A stretch of DNA of 9,292 bases, from positions 1 through 9,292 of the forward strand of contig CALWKP010000298.1 in assembly GCA_944381295.1 (NCBI GenBank). Reading direction: 5' to 3'. This DNA is from an uncultured Clostridia bacterium. GTDB lineage: Bacteria > Bacillota > Clostridia > Oscillospirales > Acutalibacteraceae. Below, piece by piece: positions 1 to 6,939 of the stretch (position 1 is its first letter; each line of letters opens with the position of its first letter). Made by a program: the position numbers and the translations under genes. The notes under the pieces were generated by a model that saw nothing but the letters and a program-made list of their open reading frames with translations, made no database searches and had not been told where the DNA came from.

Positions 1-1050
1 ATGTATCATGGAGACGAAACTATAAAGGCATACGGCATGAAGGATTACCTTCTTTCCCAAATCAATCCACTTATTATACGGATGAAAAAAAACCGGGAAA
101 AGTACAGTGCGAATGGCTCCATTACCGTTGGCTTTATCATGGCTGTTTCTTATCTGCCAACGGTAGTTGCCCTCATTTTTGGTGGATATCTGGCGATAAA
201 TGGGATTGTATCCGTCTCGTTGCTTTTTGGATACAGCCAGTTGATGGATCTGATAAGCACCCCAACGATCGATATTTACAGTTCCATGAATGATCTGAAA
301 GTATCCAGGGAATCCATGAAAAGGCTTGACAAGGTCTTGAACGCCAAAAAAGAGAGAACAGACGGGAAACGATTTGACGCAGATTCCAACGATGCCGTTG
401 CATTTGAGAATGTAAGCTTTTCCTACAATGGAACAGATGAAGTTTTAAGTAGCATCAGTCTTGTGGTGAAAAAAGGGCAGTGTGTGGCCCTAATGGGAGA
501 AAGCGGCGCAGGCAAATCGACGATCATCAATTTGCTCTGTGGATTTTATCCTGTGGCAAATGGGAAAATAAAACTCTTTGGCAAAGACATCGATCAATGG
601 AACCTGGAAGCTTTAAGGCAGAATATCTCCTATGTCCCTCAAGAGACGTTTTTGCTGCCCGGAACATTATTGGAAAATATTCGGTATGGGAAATGGGATT
701 CCACTGATGATGAGATCGCATATGCCCTGGAAAAAGCGGGGCTGGCTGATTTGGTGAAATCCCTGCCGGATGGAGTAAACACGATGATCTCTGAGGGCGG
801 GAGCAATTTGTCCGGCGGCCAAAAGCAGCGGATCGGATTGGCTCGGGTTTTCCTTCGTTCCGCGTCAAAACTCTTGATCTTTGATGAACCGACTGCCTCC
901 CTGGACCCCCAAACAGAAAAATTTGTGCTTGACAGTATCCGGGAATTTTCCAAGGATAAGGCGGTAATCTATATTTCTCACAAAACGGGTACCTATGATT
1001 TTTGCGATGTGATCTACAAGCTCAAAAACGGTAAAATAAATCAGGTATGA
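1..1050 (+). CDS. ABC exporter, membrane domain plus ATPase (5' end cut by window edge)
   Basis: This is the C-terminal 349 residues of an ABC exporter half-transporter, which uses ATP to move a substrate out across the cytoplasmic membrane. A full protein of this type has about 550-600 residues, so the ATG at base 1 is probably an internal methionine and the gene starts outside the window. Residues 1-120 are the second half of the membrane domain, with hydrophobic stretches at about 41-66 and 68-85. The ATPase domain follows: Walker A GESGAGKST at 166-174, Q-loop Gln214, signature LSGGQ at 270-274, Walker B LLIFDE at 291-296 with catalytic Glu296, and switch His327. All ATPase motifs are intact. 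The next ABC gene starts 15 bases downstream in the same direction, so the two probably form a heterodimeric exporter. The cargo (peptide, drug or other) cannot be told from the sequence. Confidence 0.93.
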   Translation: MYHGDETIKAYGMKDYLLSQINPLIIRMKKNREKYSANGSITVGFIMAVSYLPTVVALIFGGYLAINGIVSVSLLFGYSQLMDLISTPTIDIYSSMNDLKVSRESMKRLDKVLNAKKERTDGKRFDADSNDAVAFENVSFSYNGTDEVLSSISLVVKKGQCVALMGESGAGKSTIINLLCGFYPVANGKIKLFGKDIDQWNLEALRQNISYVPQETFLLPGTLLENIRYGKWDSTDDEIAYALEKAGLADLVKSLPDGVNTMISEGGSNLSGGQKQRIGLARVFLRSASKLLIFDEPTASLDPQTEKFVLDSIREFSKDKAVIYISHKTGTYDFCDVIYKLKNGKINQV

Positions 1051-1065
1051 GAAAGGTATCGTCCT

Positions 1066-2715
1066 ATGATAAAGAAATTAATGAAACCTTTTAAAATTGC
1101 TAGAATGCCGTTGTTCATGTTTTTGGCCGCTCTTGTTGTAGACTCCCTTGTATTTCCTGTCGTTCAGCTCATTTTGAGTTTTGCGCAAAAATATTTAGTC
1201 AATGCGGTTGAGTATCATAACACCGGCCTGATGCGTTATGTTTATTTGTTAGCAATTATCATTATCTTTTTGGTGGTAGTCATAAATCCTTTGGCGGAAT
1301 ATTTTAAAGATAAAGCGGTACATACCTATCATGCAAATTTGCAGGCGGAGGTTTGCAGACGGTTGTTGTCTTTCAAACATTCCTTTTTTGAAACGACCCA
1401 CAGCGGTGAAGTGTTGACAAAGCTGAACAGCGATATGGGTGAAATGATCAGTATTTATCGGTGGTCGTTCCATCAGTTTTTGCTGGCAATCTTCTATGGC
1501 GTTGGAGCGATTGTCATGATGTTTTTCCTGAGTTGGCAAATGGCTGTTATTGTCATAGTTTTCGCGATGTTTGAAACGTGGCTGATCACAAAATTATCCA
1601 GCAAAATTGAAGAACTCAGCAGATTTATTCAAGAAAAAATAGGCGTCACTAACGAAATCCTGCTGGATATCGTAAAAATGACGAAATTTATCCGCATCTT
1701 CTCGATCAACAAGTTTATCCAGAAAAAATATCAAGAGGCAACCACGGATGTTGTCATTGAAACCGTCAAAAGGAATCACCGCATGCTTGTCATTGAAGGC
1801 ATTTCAGAATTGCTTCATGCAGTGAATGTCGTGGGGATTTTATGCCTGGGAATCTGGATGTATTTTATGCAGATCATTGATTTGGGATCGGTAATGGCTT
1901 TTTTGGTGCTGCAGGACGGCATTACCTATATGTTCCAGAATCTCGGCGGATTTATTCCTGAAGTTCATCAGGGAGTGGCAAGTATGGAACGATTTCTTGA
2001 TCTGCTGGATGCTCCGATGGAGGATACCCAAAACATCAATCTTCAGCCTTTGAAGGGCGGAGTATCCATCAGCGGAGAAAACCTGAGCTTCCAGTATTGT
2101 GCGGAAAACGGGAAGGTACTCGATCAAGCCGATTTTACCATCCCCCCGCACTCTGTTACTGCCATCACAGGCAAGTCCGGAAGCGGGAAATCCACCCTTG
2201 TCAAGCTGCTGATGCGGTTTTATGAACCGGATTCCGGTGACCTGTTGGTGAACGGCATGCCTTATTCTCAAATGCGGCTTCAGGAGATACGGAACCTGTA
2301 TTCTTATGTGGGGCAGGACGTTTATCTTTTTTATGATACGATTGAGGAAAATATCCGATGCGGGAATCAAAAGGCTTCATTTGAAGAGGTAGTGGCTGCC
2401 GCAAAGCTTGCGCAGGCTCACGATTTTATTGAAGAAAAAGAAGAGGGTTATGCCACTTTGATCCGGGAACATGGCGCTAATTTATCTGGAGGACAAAAGC
2501 AGCGGATTGCGATAGCCCGAGCTATATTAAGAAATGCACCGGTTCTTATTTGGGATGAGGCTACCAGCGCTGTTGATGCTAAAAATGAGGATTTTATCCA
2601 CAAATATCTGAGCGAACAAAAAAAGAATGGCAAAACAGTGATAGTTGTCGCACACAAAAATTCCATATTATCTATCTCCGACTATGAACTGAAATTAGCG
2701 GACGGTAAATTTTAG
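1066..2715 (+). CDS. ABC exporter, membrane domain fused to ATPase (complete)
   Basis: This is a complete 549-residue half-transporter with an N-terminal membrane domain and a C-terminal ATPase. Hydrophobic segments lie at about 15-40, 56-75, 137-157, 158-174, 247-270 and 273-292, giving the six helices expected for an ABC exporter. ATPase motifs are Walker A GKSGSGKST at 369-377, signature LSGGQ at 473-477, Walker B VLIWDE at 493-498 with catalytic Glu498, and switch His530. The ATG at 1066 is preceded by GAAAGG at 1051-1056 at a good distance. The gap to the preceding ABC gene is only 15 bases, so the two are co-transcribed and likely assemble as a heterodimer. Many such heterodimers have one degenerate ATP site, but here both partners keep the catalytic glutamate and the signature motif. 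No substrate gene or peptidase domain is visible, and the cargo is unknown. Confidence 0.95.
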   Translation: MIKKLMKPFKIARMPLFMFLAALVVDSLVFPVVQLILSFAQKYLVNAVEYHNTGLMRYVYLLAIIIIFLVVVINPLAEYFKDKAVHTYHANLQAEVCRRLLSFKHSFFETTHSGEVLTKLNSDMGEMISIYRWSFHQFLLAIFYGVGAIVMMFFLSWQMAVIVIVFAMFETWLITKLSSKIEELSRFIQEKIGVTNEILLDIVKMTKFIRIFSINKFIQKKYQEATTDVVIETVKRNHRMLVIEGISELLHAVNVVGILCLGIWMYFMQIIDLGSVMAFLVLQDGITYMFQNLGGFIPEVHQGVASMERFLDLLDAPMEDTQNINLQPLKGGVSISGENLSFQYCAENGKVLDQADFTIPPHSVTAITGKSGSGKSTLVKLLMRFYEPDSGDLLVNGMPYSQMRLQEIRNLYSYVGQDVYLFYDTIEENIRCGNQKASFEEVVAAAKLAQAHDFIEEKEEGYATLIREHGANLSGGQKQRIAIARAILRNAPVLIWDEATSAVDAKNEDFIHKYLSEQKKNGKTVIVVAHKNSILSISDYELKLADGKF

Positions 2716-2820
2716 GCATCATTAAATGGAAGCGGCTATAATTAGAAGACTCTCCTTTGTGGGATATTATGACTCTTGATAAAAAGAAATCGTCATTCTC
2801 GAAAAAAGAATTCTTAAACC

Positions 2821-2868
2821 AAAAGACGAACCCTTCACAGTACGAAACTGTTGGAAGATTCGTCTTTT
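2821..2868. terminator. Long hairpin, probable bidirectional terminator
   Basis: A perfect 10-bp outer stem AAAAGACGAA (2821-2830) / TTCGTCTTTT (2859-2868) continues after a small internal loop as CTTC/GAAG (2833-2836 / 2854-2857) and ACAGT/ACTGT (2837-2841 / 2847-2851, with a 2-base bulge), closing on loop ACGAA. It lies between the ends of the + strand exporter operon and the - strand permease fragment. T-rich bases follow on both strands. The function is inferred from position and structure. The rest of the gap (2716-2820) holds no gene I can support. Confidence 0.65.
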
Positions 2869-2872
2869 GATT

Positions 2873-3511
2873 TTACAGTAAAATCTCTAATGTAAAATAT
2901 TTGAATTTTTGCCAGCTGTTTGCCCCGTCAATGATCGCTGCCTCATAATAATCCGTGGGAATACTTTGTAGTTTTGCCAAATAGATACACGCATGCCATC
3001 CCATAGAACTCCACATTCCAACCATAATGACAGAAACCATAGCCCATTTGGGATCTGCAAGCCATAATACGGGACGGATTCCAAATAAACCTAAAAACTG
3101 ATTTAAAACCCCGGATTGTGTAGGAACCAAAATGTAAGGCCATAGATATCCTAGAATAATGGTACTTGGGACGGAAGGAAAAAAGAATACTGCCCTTTGA
3201 AAATTTCTTGTACTCATTCTGGAATTTAAAATAATCGCCAAGGGTATTGCAAACACAGTTACTAAAATAGGAAATACAATACTATAAAAACAAGTATTCC
3301 ATAATGCTGTTACCATCGCTTTGTCAGAAAAAATATTTTCAAAATTTTGGAATCCCACAAAAGATAGATTTTCCATAGAATATCCATCCCAATTGGTAAA
3401 AGACAGCCACAATGTCTGCGCTAACGGATAAATTGTAAGGATCGTATACACCAGAAAAGCTGGCATCGCAAACGATAAATAAGAAAGTTCCCTTTTAAAC
3501 TTTATTTTCAT
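2873..3511 (-). pseudogene. Carbohydrate ABC transporter permease, MalF/UgpA type, C-terminally truncated
   Basis: This 212-residue protein matches the first two thirds of a binding-protein-dependent sugar permease (family usual length about 290-300). Membrane segments are visible at about 12-37, 68-96, 108-128 and 155-178. It ends within the cytoplasmic EAA loop that docks on the ATPase: the loop begins EAAIIDGA at residue 190 with Gly196 in place and reads on to TLEILL, then stops at TAA (2873-2875). About 75-80 residues with the last two helices are missing, so it is unlikely to work. The ATG at 3511 has AGGAG at 3521-3525 upstream, and the start looks genuine. The gene follows the substrate-binding protein, as in normal importer operons, but the usual second permease is absent and the stop lies 5 bases from a long hairpin. 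I infer a deletion or insertion junction near 2870. Confidence 0.8.
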
Positions 3512-3543
3512 CCAAAATCGCTCCTAACCCCGAAACTATTGTG

Positions 3544-3576
3544 AAAAAGGGGAGATAGTCTCTCCCCTATCTCCCC
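3544..3576 (-). terminator. Intercistronic Rho-independent terminator after the binding protein gene
   Basis: Read on the - strand, a perfect 10-bp GC-rich stem GGGGAGATAG / CTATCTCCCC (3576-3567 and 3558-3549) with an 8-base loop is followed by a run of T. It sits 7 bases after the stop of the substrate-binding protein gene and before the permease RBS. Partial terminators at this place are known in sugar importer operons, where they give more binding protein than permease. That role is inferred here. Confidence 0.8.
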
Positions 3577-3582
3577 TCTCCA

Positions 3583-4883
3583 TCAGCTTAATTCTTTCAT
3601 CTTATTATCTAATCGTATGGGAACATTCTCAATCGTATCCGCCCCAGTCATTGCATCCTGAATTCCGGTCAGCAGTTCTTTATAAATTGCAGCTGAATTG
3701 TTCCATACCATTTGAGGAAGATAAAAGTTTCCGTTTGGAGCATCATCTTTAAATTGATCGATAATGGTACCCATTTCATATTCAATTCCATCAACTACCA
3801 AAACATTATTCGTAGATTTTTGCCAAGCTTTGATATTTTCATCCTCAGACATAAAATCTAAAAACTTTTGAGCCGCTTCTTTTTTCTTAGAAGAAGAACT
3901 GATTCCTAATGCAACATTAAGTGCTCCTGTCAACATTGCATTCCCATCCGGTGCTGGAAGAGGAAACATATTATAGTTCATATCAGGATTTTTTTCTTCG
4001 ATGTAAGAGATATCCCAAGGCCCACCATAATACATAGCACTTTGCTCAGTAACAAACATGTCTTTAGCTTGTTCTCCTGATAGTCCTAAAGTGATCTGAC
4101 TAAATAGACCTGTTTTATAGACATCCTCATACCAAAGTTTAAATGGTTCGGTATAATTCTCTTCAAACGTCGTGGTCCCATTATTAATCTCAAAATCAAC
4201 TTTGGGATTGTGACTGATCTTCATAGAAATGTATAAACTTTGTGCCATTTCGTGGACATTATCCGAACATGTAATAAACGGCTCTACTCCCAACGCTTTT
4301 GTTTTTTCCATTGTGTCTGTGAATTCATCCCATGTAGACGGAACTTTTTCAATACCAGCCTGTTCAAATAGGTCAGCATTGTAAAAAACACCTCCTACCC
4401 ATGCATCAGGAACATAACCGTAAATTTCTCCGTTATCTCCCCCATAAACTGCCGAAACATTTTCGTTGATCCTTTCAAAGATCGGCATATCACTAATATC
4501 TTCTGCTAATTTCTTCTCTCTAATTTCTTGAATATTTTCGCCTGCAACATGGAACATATCTGTCATTTGTTCCGAGGAAACTAAAACCATAAATTTATCG
4601 ATATATTGTTGAACCGGTGGAACAAATTGCAAATCGACTGTGATATTTTTATTTTCTTCCTCAAAACTTTCAATATATGGTCCTAAAATCTCTTCATTGT
4701 ACCAAGATAAAATCGATATGGTTTGCTCATCTTCGAGTACCGTTTCAGAGTTCTCTGACGATGAACTGTTTGACATGGCTGCGTCACTAGATACCGAAGA
4801 ACTATTGGGCGATGTAGTTCCGCATCCAACTGAGATAGACGTTATCGCAAGAATTCACGCTAATAGGATCGATAATTTTTCAT
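3583..4883 (-). pseudogene. Sugar ABC transporter substrate-binding lipoprotein (family 1), start region broken
   Basis: The body matches extracellular solute-binding proteins of family 1, which capture sugars outside the cell and hand them to a permease pair. Typical stretches include a segment beginning YNADLFEQAGI and later YYGGPWDIS. An excellent RBS AGGAGG (4891-4897) precedes ATG at 4883-4881, but the frame from this ATG ends after seven codons (MKNYRSY, then TAG). In the frame of the main body the same DNA reads as a lipoprotein signal: K-LSILLA, then a TGA at 4857-4855, then ILAITSISVGC with the lipobox Cys codon at 4824-4822. One more A in the A-run (4876-4880 on the + strand as T5) would give MKKLSILLA and a 433-residue gene. 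So there is a 1-base deletion plus a nonsense codon. The longest ATG-started remnant begins at 4776, lacks the signal peptide and Cys, and would stay in the cytoplasm. The permease downstream is truncated too. Confidence 0.85.
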
Positions 4884-4890
4884 AATACAC

Positions 4891-4897
4891 TCCTCCT
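4891..4897 (-). promoter_or_regulatory. Strong RBS of the broken binding protein gene
   Basis: AGGAGGA on the - strand, 7 bases before the ATG at 4883. It shows that 4883 was the original start, which is what reveals the two lesions just downstream. Confidence 0.8.
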
Positions 4898-4927
4898 GAA
4901 ACCATTTTATTGCCTTCCGACAAATTA

Positions 4928-4933
4928 ATTATA
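4928..4933 (-). promoter_or_regulatory. Possible -10 element for the importer operon
   Basis: A perfect TATAAT on the - strand lies about 45 bases upstream of the ATG at 4883, in a very AT-rich stretch. No good -35 hexamer is found at 17 bases, so this may be an activator-dependent promoter or chance. The remaining AT-rich gap (4934-4996) shows nothing else that I can support. Confidence 0.3.
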
Positions 4934-4996
4934 AATGTCACTTTATCATAATAAAATGATTATTAATATTGTTTCATTGCTATTTATTATTTTAAA

Positions 4997-5182
4997 CTAT
5001 AACAAATTGCTTTTTGTTATTATTTTTATCAAATAAGCTAAAAAATGTGAATAAAGAGCAATTCCCATAAATAAACTCCAACCTAAAATCACACCAAAAA
5101 GGCGGTTTCTTCTCTCTGGTGCTTTCGTGATTTCTAGGCTTTTTCTCACGTAAGTCAGGATATGAGCCAGATCAAACCCCAT
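4997..5182 (-). CDS. Possible small single-span membrane protein, unknown
   Basis: This is a 61-residue ORF that I do not recognise. The N-terminal half is charged (LTYVRKSLEITKAPERRNR, residues about 9-27). The second half is hydrophobic (about 28-52, ending AYLIKII) and is followed by a short lysine-containing tail, fitting one membrane helix. The arrangement is orderly enough to be a real gene, but the ATG at 5182 has no clear RBS and no good promoter is visible. It lies between the tRNA terminator and the broken sugar importer, in the AT-rich part of the window. It could be a real small membrane protein, a remnant or a chance ORF. Confidence 0.35.
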   Translation of the reverse strand: MGFDLAHILTYVRKSLEITKAPERRNRLFGVILGWSLFMGIALYSHFLAYLIKIITKSNLL

Positions 5183-5246
5183 TGGAAATTTTATAAATCT
5201 GCGGTTACTATCACATTACTAACAAATAGGCAGTTTTTGCAAAAAG

Positions 5247-5290
5247 AAAACCGCACAGGCAGCCAAAAAATGACTTTCCTGTGCGGTTTT
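5247..5290 (-). terminator. Rho-independent terminator of tRNA-Thr
   Basis: A perfect 13-bp inverted repeat starts AAAACCGCACAGG (5247-5259) and ends CCTGTGCGGTTTT (5278-5290), with an 18-base loop. On the - strand it is followed by further T bases. It starts 4 bases after the tRNA 3' end. Confidence 0.85.
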
Positions 5291-5293
5291 TTA

Positions 5294-5369
5294 TGGAGCT
5301 GGTGAGCGGACTTGAACCGCTGACCTGCTGATTACGAATCAGCTGCTCTACCGACTGAGCCACACCAGC
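5294..5369 (-). tRNA. tRNA-Thr (anticodon CGT)
   Basis: This 76-nt cloverleaf reads on the - strand. The acceptor stem GCTGGTG pairs with CACCAGC, with discriminator T and encoded CCA (5296-5294). The anticodon arm is GCTGA-TTCGTAA-TCAGC with anticodon CGT at 5336-5334, which decodes ACG threonine codons. The T arm contains GGTTCAAGTCC. It has its own consensus promoter and terminator and is a single-gene unit. Its 3' end faces the accessory-looking region. Confidence 0.96.
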
Positions 5370-5414
5370 ATTTTCATCATAAAGAGAACTTTTTCAACTT
5401 GTTCCAGCTTTCCT

Positions 5415-5443
5415 ATTATACTGGACTTCTTACATTTAGTCAA
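5415..5443 (-). promoter_or_regulatory. Sigma-A promoter of tRNA-Thr
   Basis: TTGACT (5443-5438), exactly 17 bases, then a perfect TATAAT (5420-5415). This predicts a transcript start near 5408 and a short leader of about 40 nt before the tRNA at 5369. It is the best promoter in the window. Confidence 0.88.
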
Positions 5444-5517
5444 GCCTTATTTTCTCGATTTTTCAGAAATTTCGAGCTGCACTTCTCAATAAGAAAAATG
5501 ACACCATTTCTTTTTCC

Positions 5518-5555
5518 TTTTACAGTTTCAAAATTTATCTAAATTTCCTGTAAAA
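5518..5555. repeat. Inverted repeat 1 upstream of the XRE regulator
   Basis: Perfect 8-bp arms TTTTACAG (5518-5525) and CTGTAAAA (5548-5555) are separated by 22 bases that contain two AAATTT copies 10 bases apart (5531, 5541). Overlapping its right end, AAAAAAC-GGA-GTTTTTT (5552-5568) can fold as a small AT-rich hairpin. The region 5444-5686 holds no convincing gene, only this and two more dyads. Confidence 0.45.
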
Positions 5556-5580
5556 AACGGAGTTTTTTGAATAATTATTC

Positions 5581-5598
5581 GACATGTGAAATTATGTC
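5581..5598. promoter_or_regulatory. Inverted repeat 2, possible operator
   Basis: GACAT, 8 bases, ATGTC: a short dyad about 90 bases before the XRE start. It could be an operator for the regulator itself. It is short enough that chance is possible. Confidence 0.3.
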
Positions 5599-5606
5599 AC
5601 CACTAA

Positions 5607-5635
5607 ATGATAACCGTGAAGAATTATCATATACT
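5607..5635 (+). promoter_or_regulatory. Inverted repeat 3 overlapping a possible -10, candidate XRE operator
   Basis: A perfect 7-bp dyad ATGATAA (5607-5613), 10 bases, TTATCAT (5624-5630). Its right end overlaps TATACT (5630-5635), a reasonable -10 hexamer that would start transcription about 45 bases before the XRE start at 5687. The -35 match is poor. XRE regulators often repress their own promoter through such dyads, so autoregulation is a fair inference. Confidence 0.4.
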
Positions 5636-5686
5636 AAAATTACTAGCAGTTTCATTGGATTATGGTTTGAATTACGGAGTGATGGC

Positions 5687-6196
5687 ATGTCAACGAATAG
5701 TTCCCGAAGGGCTGAGAATAAAGCATCTTCACAAGGGGAACCTGTCTCAAAAAAAGGGGGTTCTGCGTCTTTTCGTGCTAGTGGGGAACCTTTTTCCGCT
5801 TCTGATCTTGCTCAACGCCTCCGGGAAATTCGTGAAAATTGTGGATACACACAGCAACAGCTTGCTAACGTTTTGAATATCGATCGCTCTACCTATTCCT
5901 ATTACGAAACTGGTAAAACTTCTCCCGATATTTCTACTTTGGTAACTCTTGCCAATATGTTTTCTGTCCGCTTGGAAGATCTTCTGGGCCAAGAATCCTC
6001 TTTATATGTGAATGACTCGTCAACCGAAGATTTATCCTCGCCCAAAAAAGCTTTTGCCAATTCACACCATATCTATGAACTACAACGCGATGAACGCCAA
6101 TTGATTGCTTTTTATCGGGCTATGAGCAAGGAAAAACGCGAAGAATTTCTTGCCGAAGCTAAGAAAAAAGTCCAGGATAGTGAACGGCAACTGTAA
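5687..6196 (+). CDS. XRE-family helix-turn-helix transcriptional regulator
   Basis: This is a 169-residue DNA-binding protein with an N-terminal linker rich in Ser, Gly and Lys (1-40), one Cro/C1-type helix-turn-helix domain at about 41-101, and a C-terminal charged helical tail at about 133-165. In the HTH the pattern LREIRENCGYTQQQLA, then STYSYYETGK is typical of the family. The open frame extends upstream to a TTG at 5567, but I choose ATG 5687 because GGAG (5676-5679) stands 7 bases before it and the extra 40 residues look like translated leader. It stands alone, divergent from tRNA-Thr and in front of DUF4364. The target genes are unknown; dyads in its leader suggest self-control. Confidence 0.88.
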   Translation: MSTNSSRRAENKASSQGEPVSKKGGSASFRASGEPFSASDLAQRLREIRENCGYTQQQLANVLNIDRSTYSYYETGKTSPDISTLVTLANMFSVRLEDLLGQESSLYVNDSSTEDLSSPKKAFANSHHIYELQRDERQLIAFYRAMSKEKREEFLAEAKKKVQDSERQL

Positions 6197-6214
6197 ATTT
6201 TCCTGTTTCTGGGG

Positions 6215-6243
6215 CTGACGGAACGTAAATTTCATGGTACAAT
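6215..6243 (+). promoter_or_regulatory. Promoter of the DUF4364 gene
   Basis: CTGACG, 17 bases, TACAAT with an extended TGG just before the -10. The predicted start is near 6250, about 84 bases before the ATG. The leader holds a small hairpin AACCGG / CCGGTT (6268-6273 / 6283-6288) of unclear meaning. Confidence 0.6.
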
Positions 6244-6333
6244 AAAAGTGGTCCGCTTGTTTTCCTTAACCGGTCGATGGTTCCGGTTTTGCGATGCATT
6301 CGGCCCACATTTTTCTTATTCAGGGGGATTCTC

Positions 6334-6921
6334 ATGGAATTCAATGCTTTTACCGCCGGCATTGATCCCGGCGGGTTAAGAAACAAAGATGAAATCCGCA
6401 TCCTGCTGTGCTATATCCTATCCAGTGTGGGCGCTCCTCTTTCCAAAACTGATATCGTCAATATTATTCAGGAAAACGGTCTTGCCAATTATTTTGAGAC
6501 CGCTGATGCCCTTGCCGAACTCACGGAACGCGGAAGTATCGTCCATCTGGAAGGCACTGAACTTTATACTGCCAGCGATACTACCCATATCATTGCAAAG
6601 CAACTCGATACGGCCTTGCCTGCTTCTGTACGTACCCACGCATTGCAAGCCGCGCTCAATCTGTTGGCCCGTGCCAAACGCGAACAGGAAAATCAGGTGG
6701 AAATTGTCAAAACAGACCTTGGGTACAATGTGATCTGCCATATTTCCGGCGGCGAAATGGAATTAATGTCTTTCCAACTTTACGTGCCCGATTATAAACA
6801 GGCCGAACTCGTCAAAAAGAACTTTCAAGCACATCCAGAGATTGTCTATCAGGTGATGCTCGCTCTTGTCACCGATCAGGACTCTCTCGGCGACCTTTTA
6901 AAGGATTTGAAAAAGGGCTGA
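6334..6921 (+). CDS. DUF4364 family protein, predicted winged-helix regulator
   Basis: This 195-residue protein is recognised from its N-terminal conserved block (FTAGIDPGGLRNKDEIRILL at about 6-25, then ENGLANYF at 47-54), which is characteristic of DUF4364 in Clostridia. The first 90 residues have the helix and beta-wing pattern of a winged-helix DNA-binding fold; the C-terminal half (about 125-190) is an alpha/beta region of unknown role. The true function of the family is not established as far as I know. ATG 6334 is chosen over an upstream ATG at 6277 because AGGGGG (6322-6327) precedes it and family proteins begin here. Its end converges with cutC with 3 bases between the stop codons. 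Confidence 0.88.
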   Translation: MEFNAFTAGIDPGGLRNKDEIRILLCYILSSVGAPLSKTDIVNIIQENGLANYFETADALAELTERGSIVHLEGTELYTASDTTHIIAKQLDTALPASVRTHALQAALNLLARAKREQENQVEIVKTDLGYNVICHISGGEMELMSFQLYVPDYKQAELVKKNFQAHPEIVYQVMLALVTDQDSLGDLLKDLKKG

Positions 6922-6939
6922 CGGTTATCCTGACAGCCC
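6910..6939 (-). terminator. cutC terminator overlapping both gene ends
   Basis: On the - strand the stem GGGCTG (6939-6934) / CAGCCC (6920-6915) with a 13-base loop is followed by five T (6914-6910). The cutC stop codon lies in the loop. The far arm and T-run lie inside the last codons of DUF4364, including the T and G of its TGA. The + strand side has no T-run, so it should act mainly for cutC. Confidence 0.65.

Noticed and set aside
1..3. ATG at base 1 as the true start of the first ABC gene
   Set aside because: The protein begins in the middle of the membrane domain and no upstream sequence is available; the gene is most likely cut by the window edge.
2726..2779. 17-codon ORF after the exporter operon (begins MEAAIIRR)
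   Set aside because: It is too short, has no RBS, and its resemblance to the EAA motif of the permease is most likely chance.
4640..4885. + strand ORF antisense to the binding protein start
   Set aside because: It mirrors the Ser-rich lipoprotein linker and signal sequence of the opposite strand and has no RBS.
5567..5686. TTG-started 40-residue extension of the XRE protein
   Set aside because: It has no RBS, the composition looks like translated leader DNA, it overlaps dyads, and a well-placed GGAG precedes ATG 5687.
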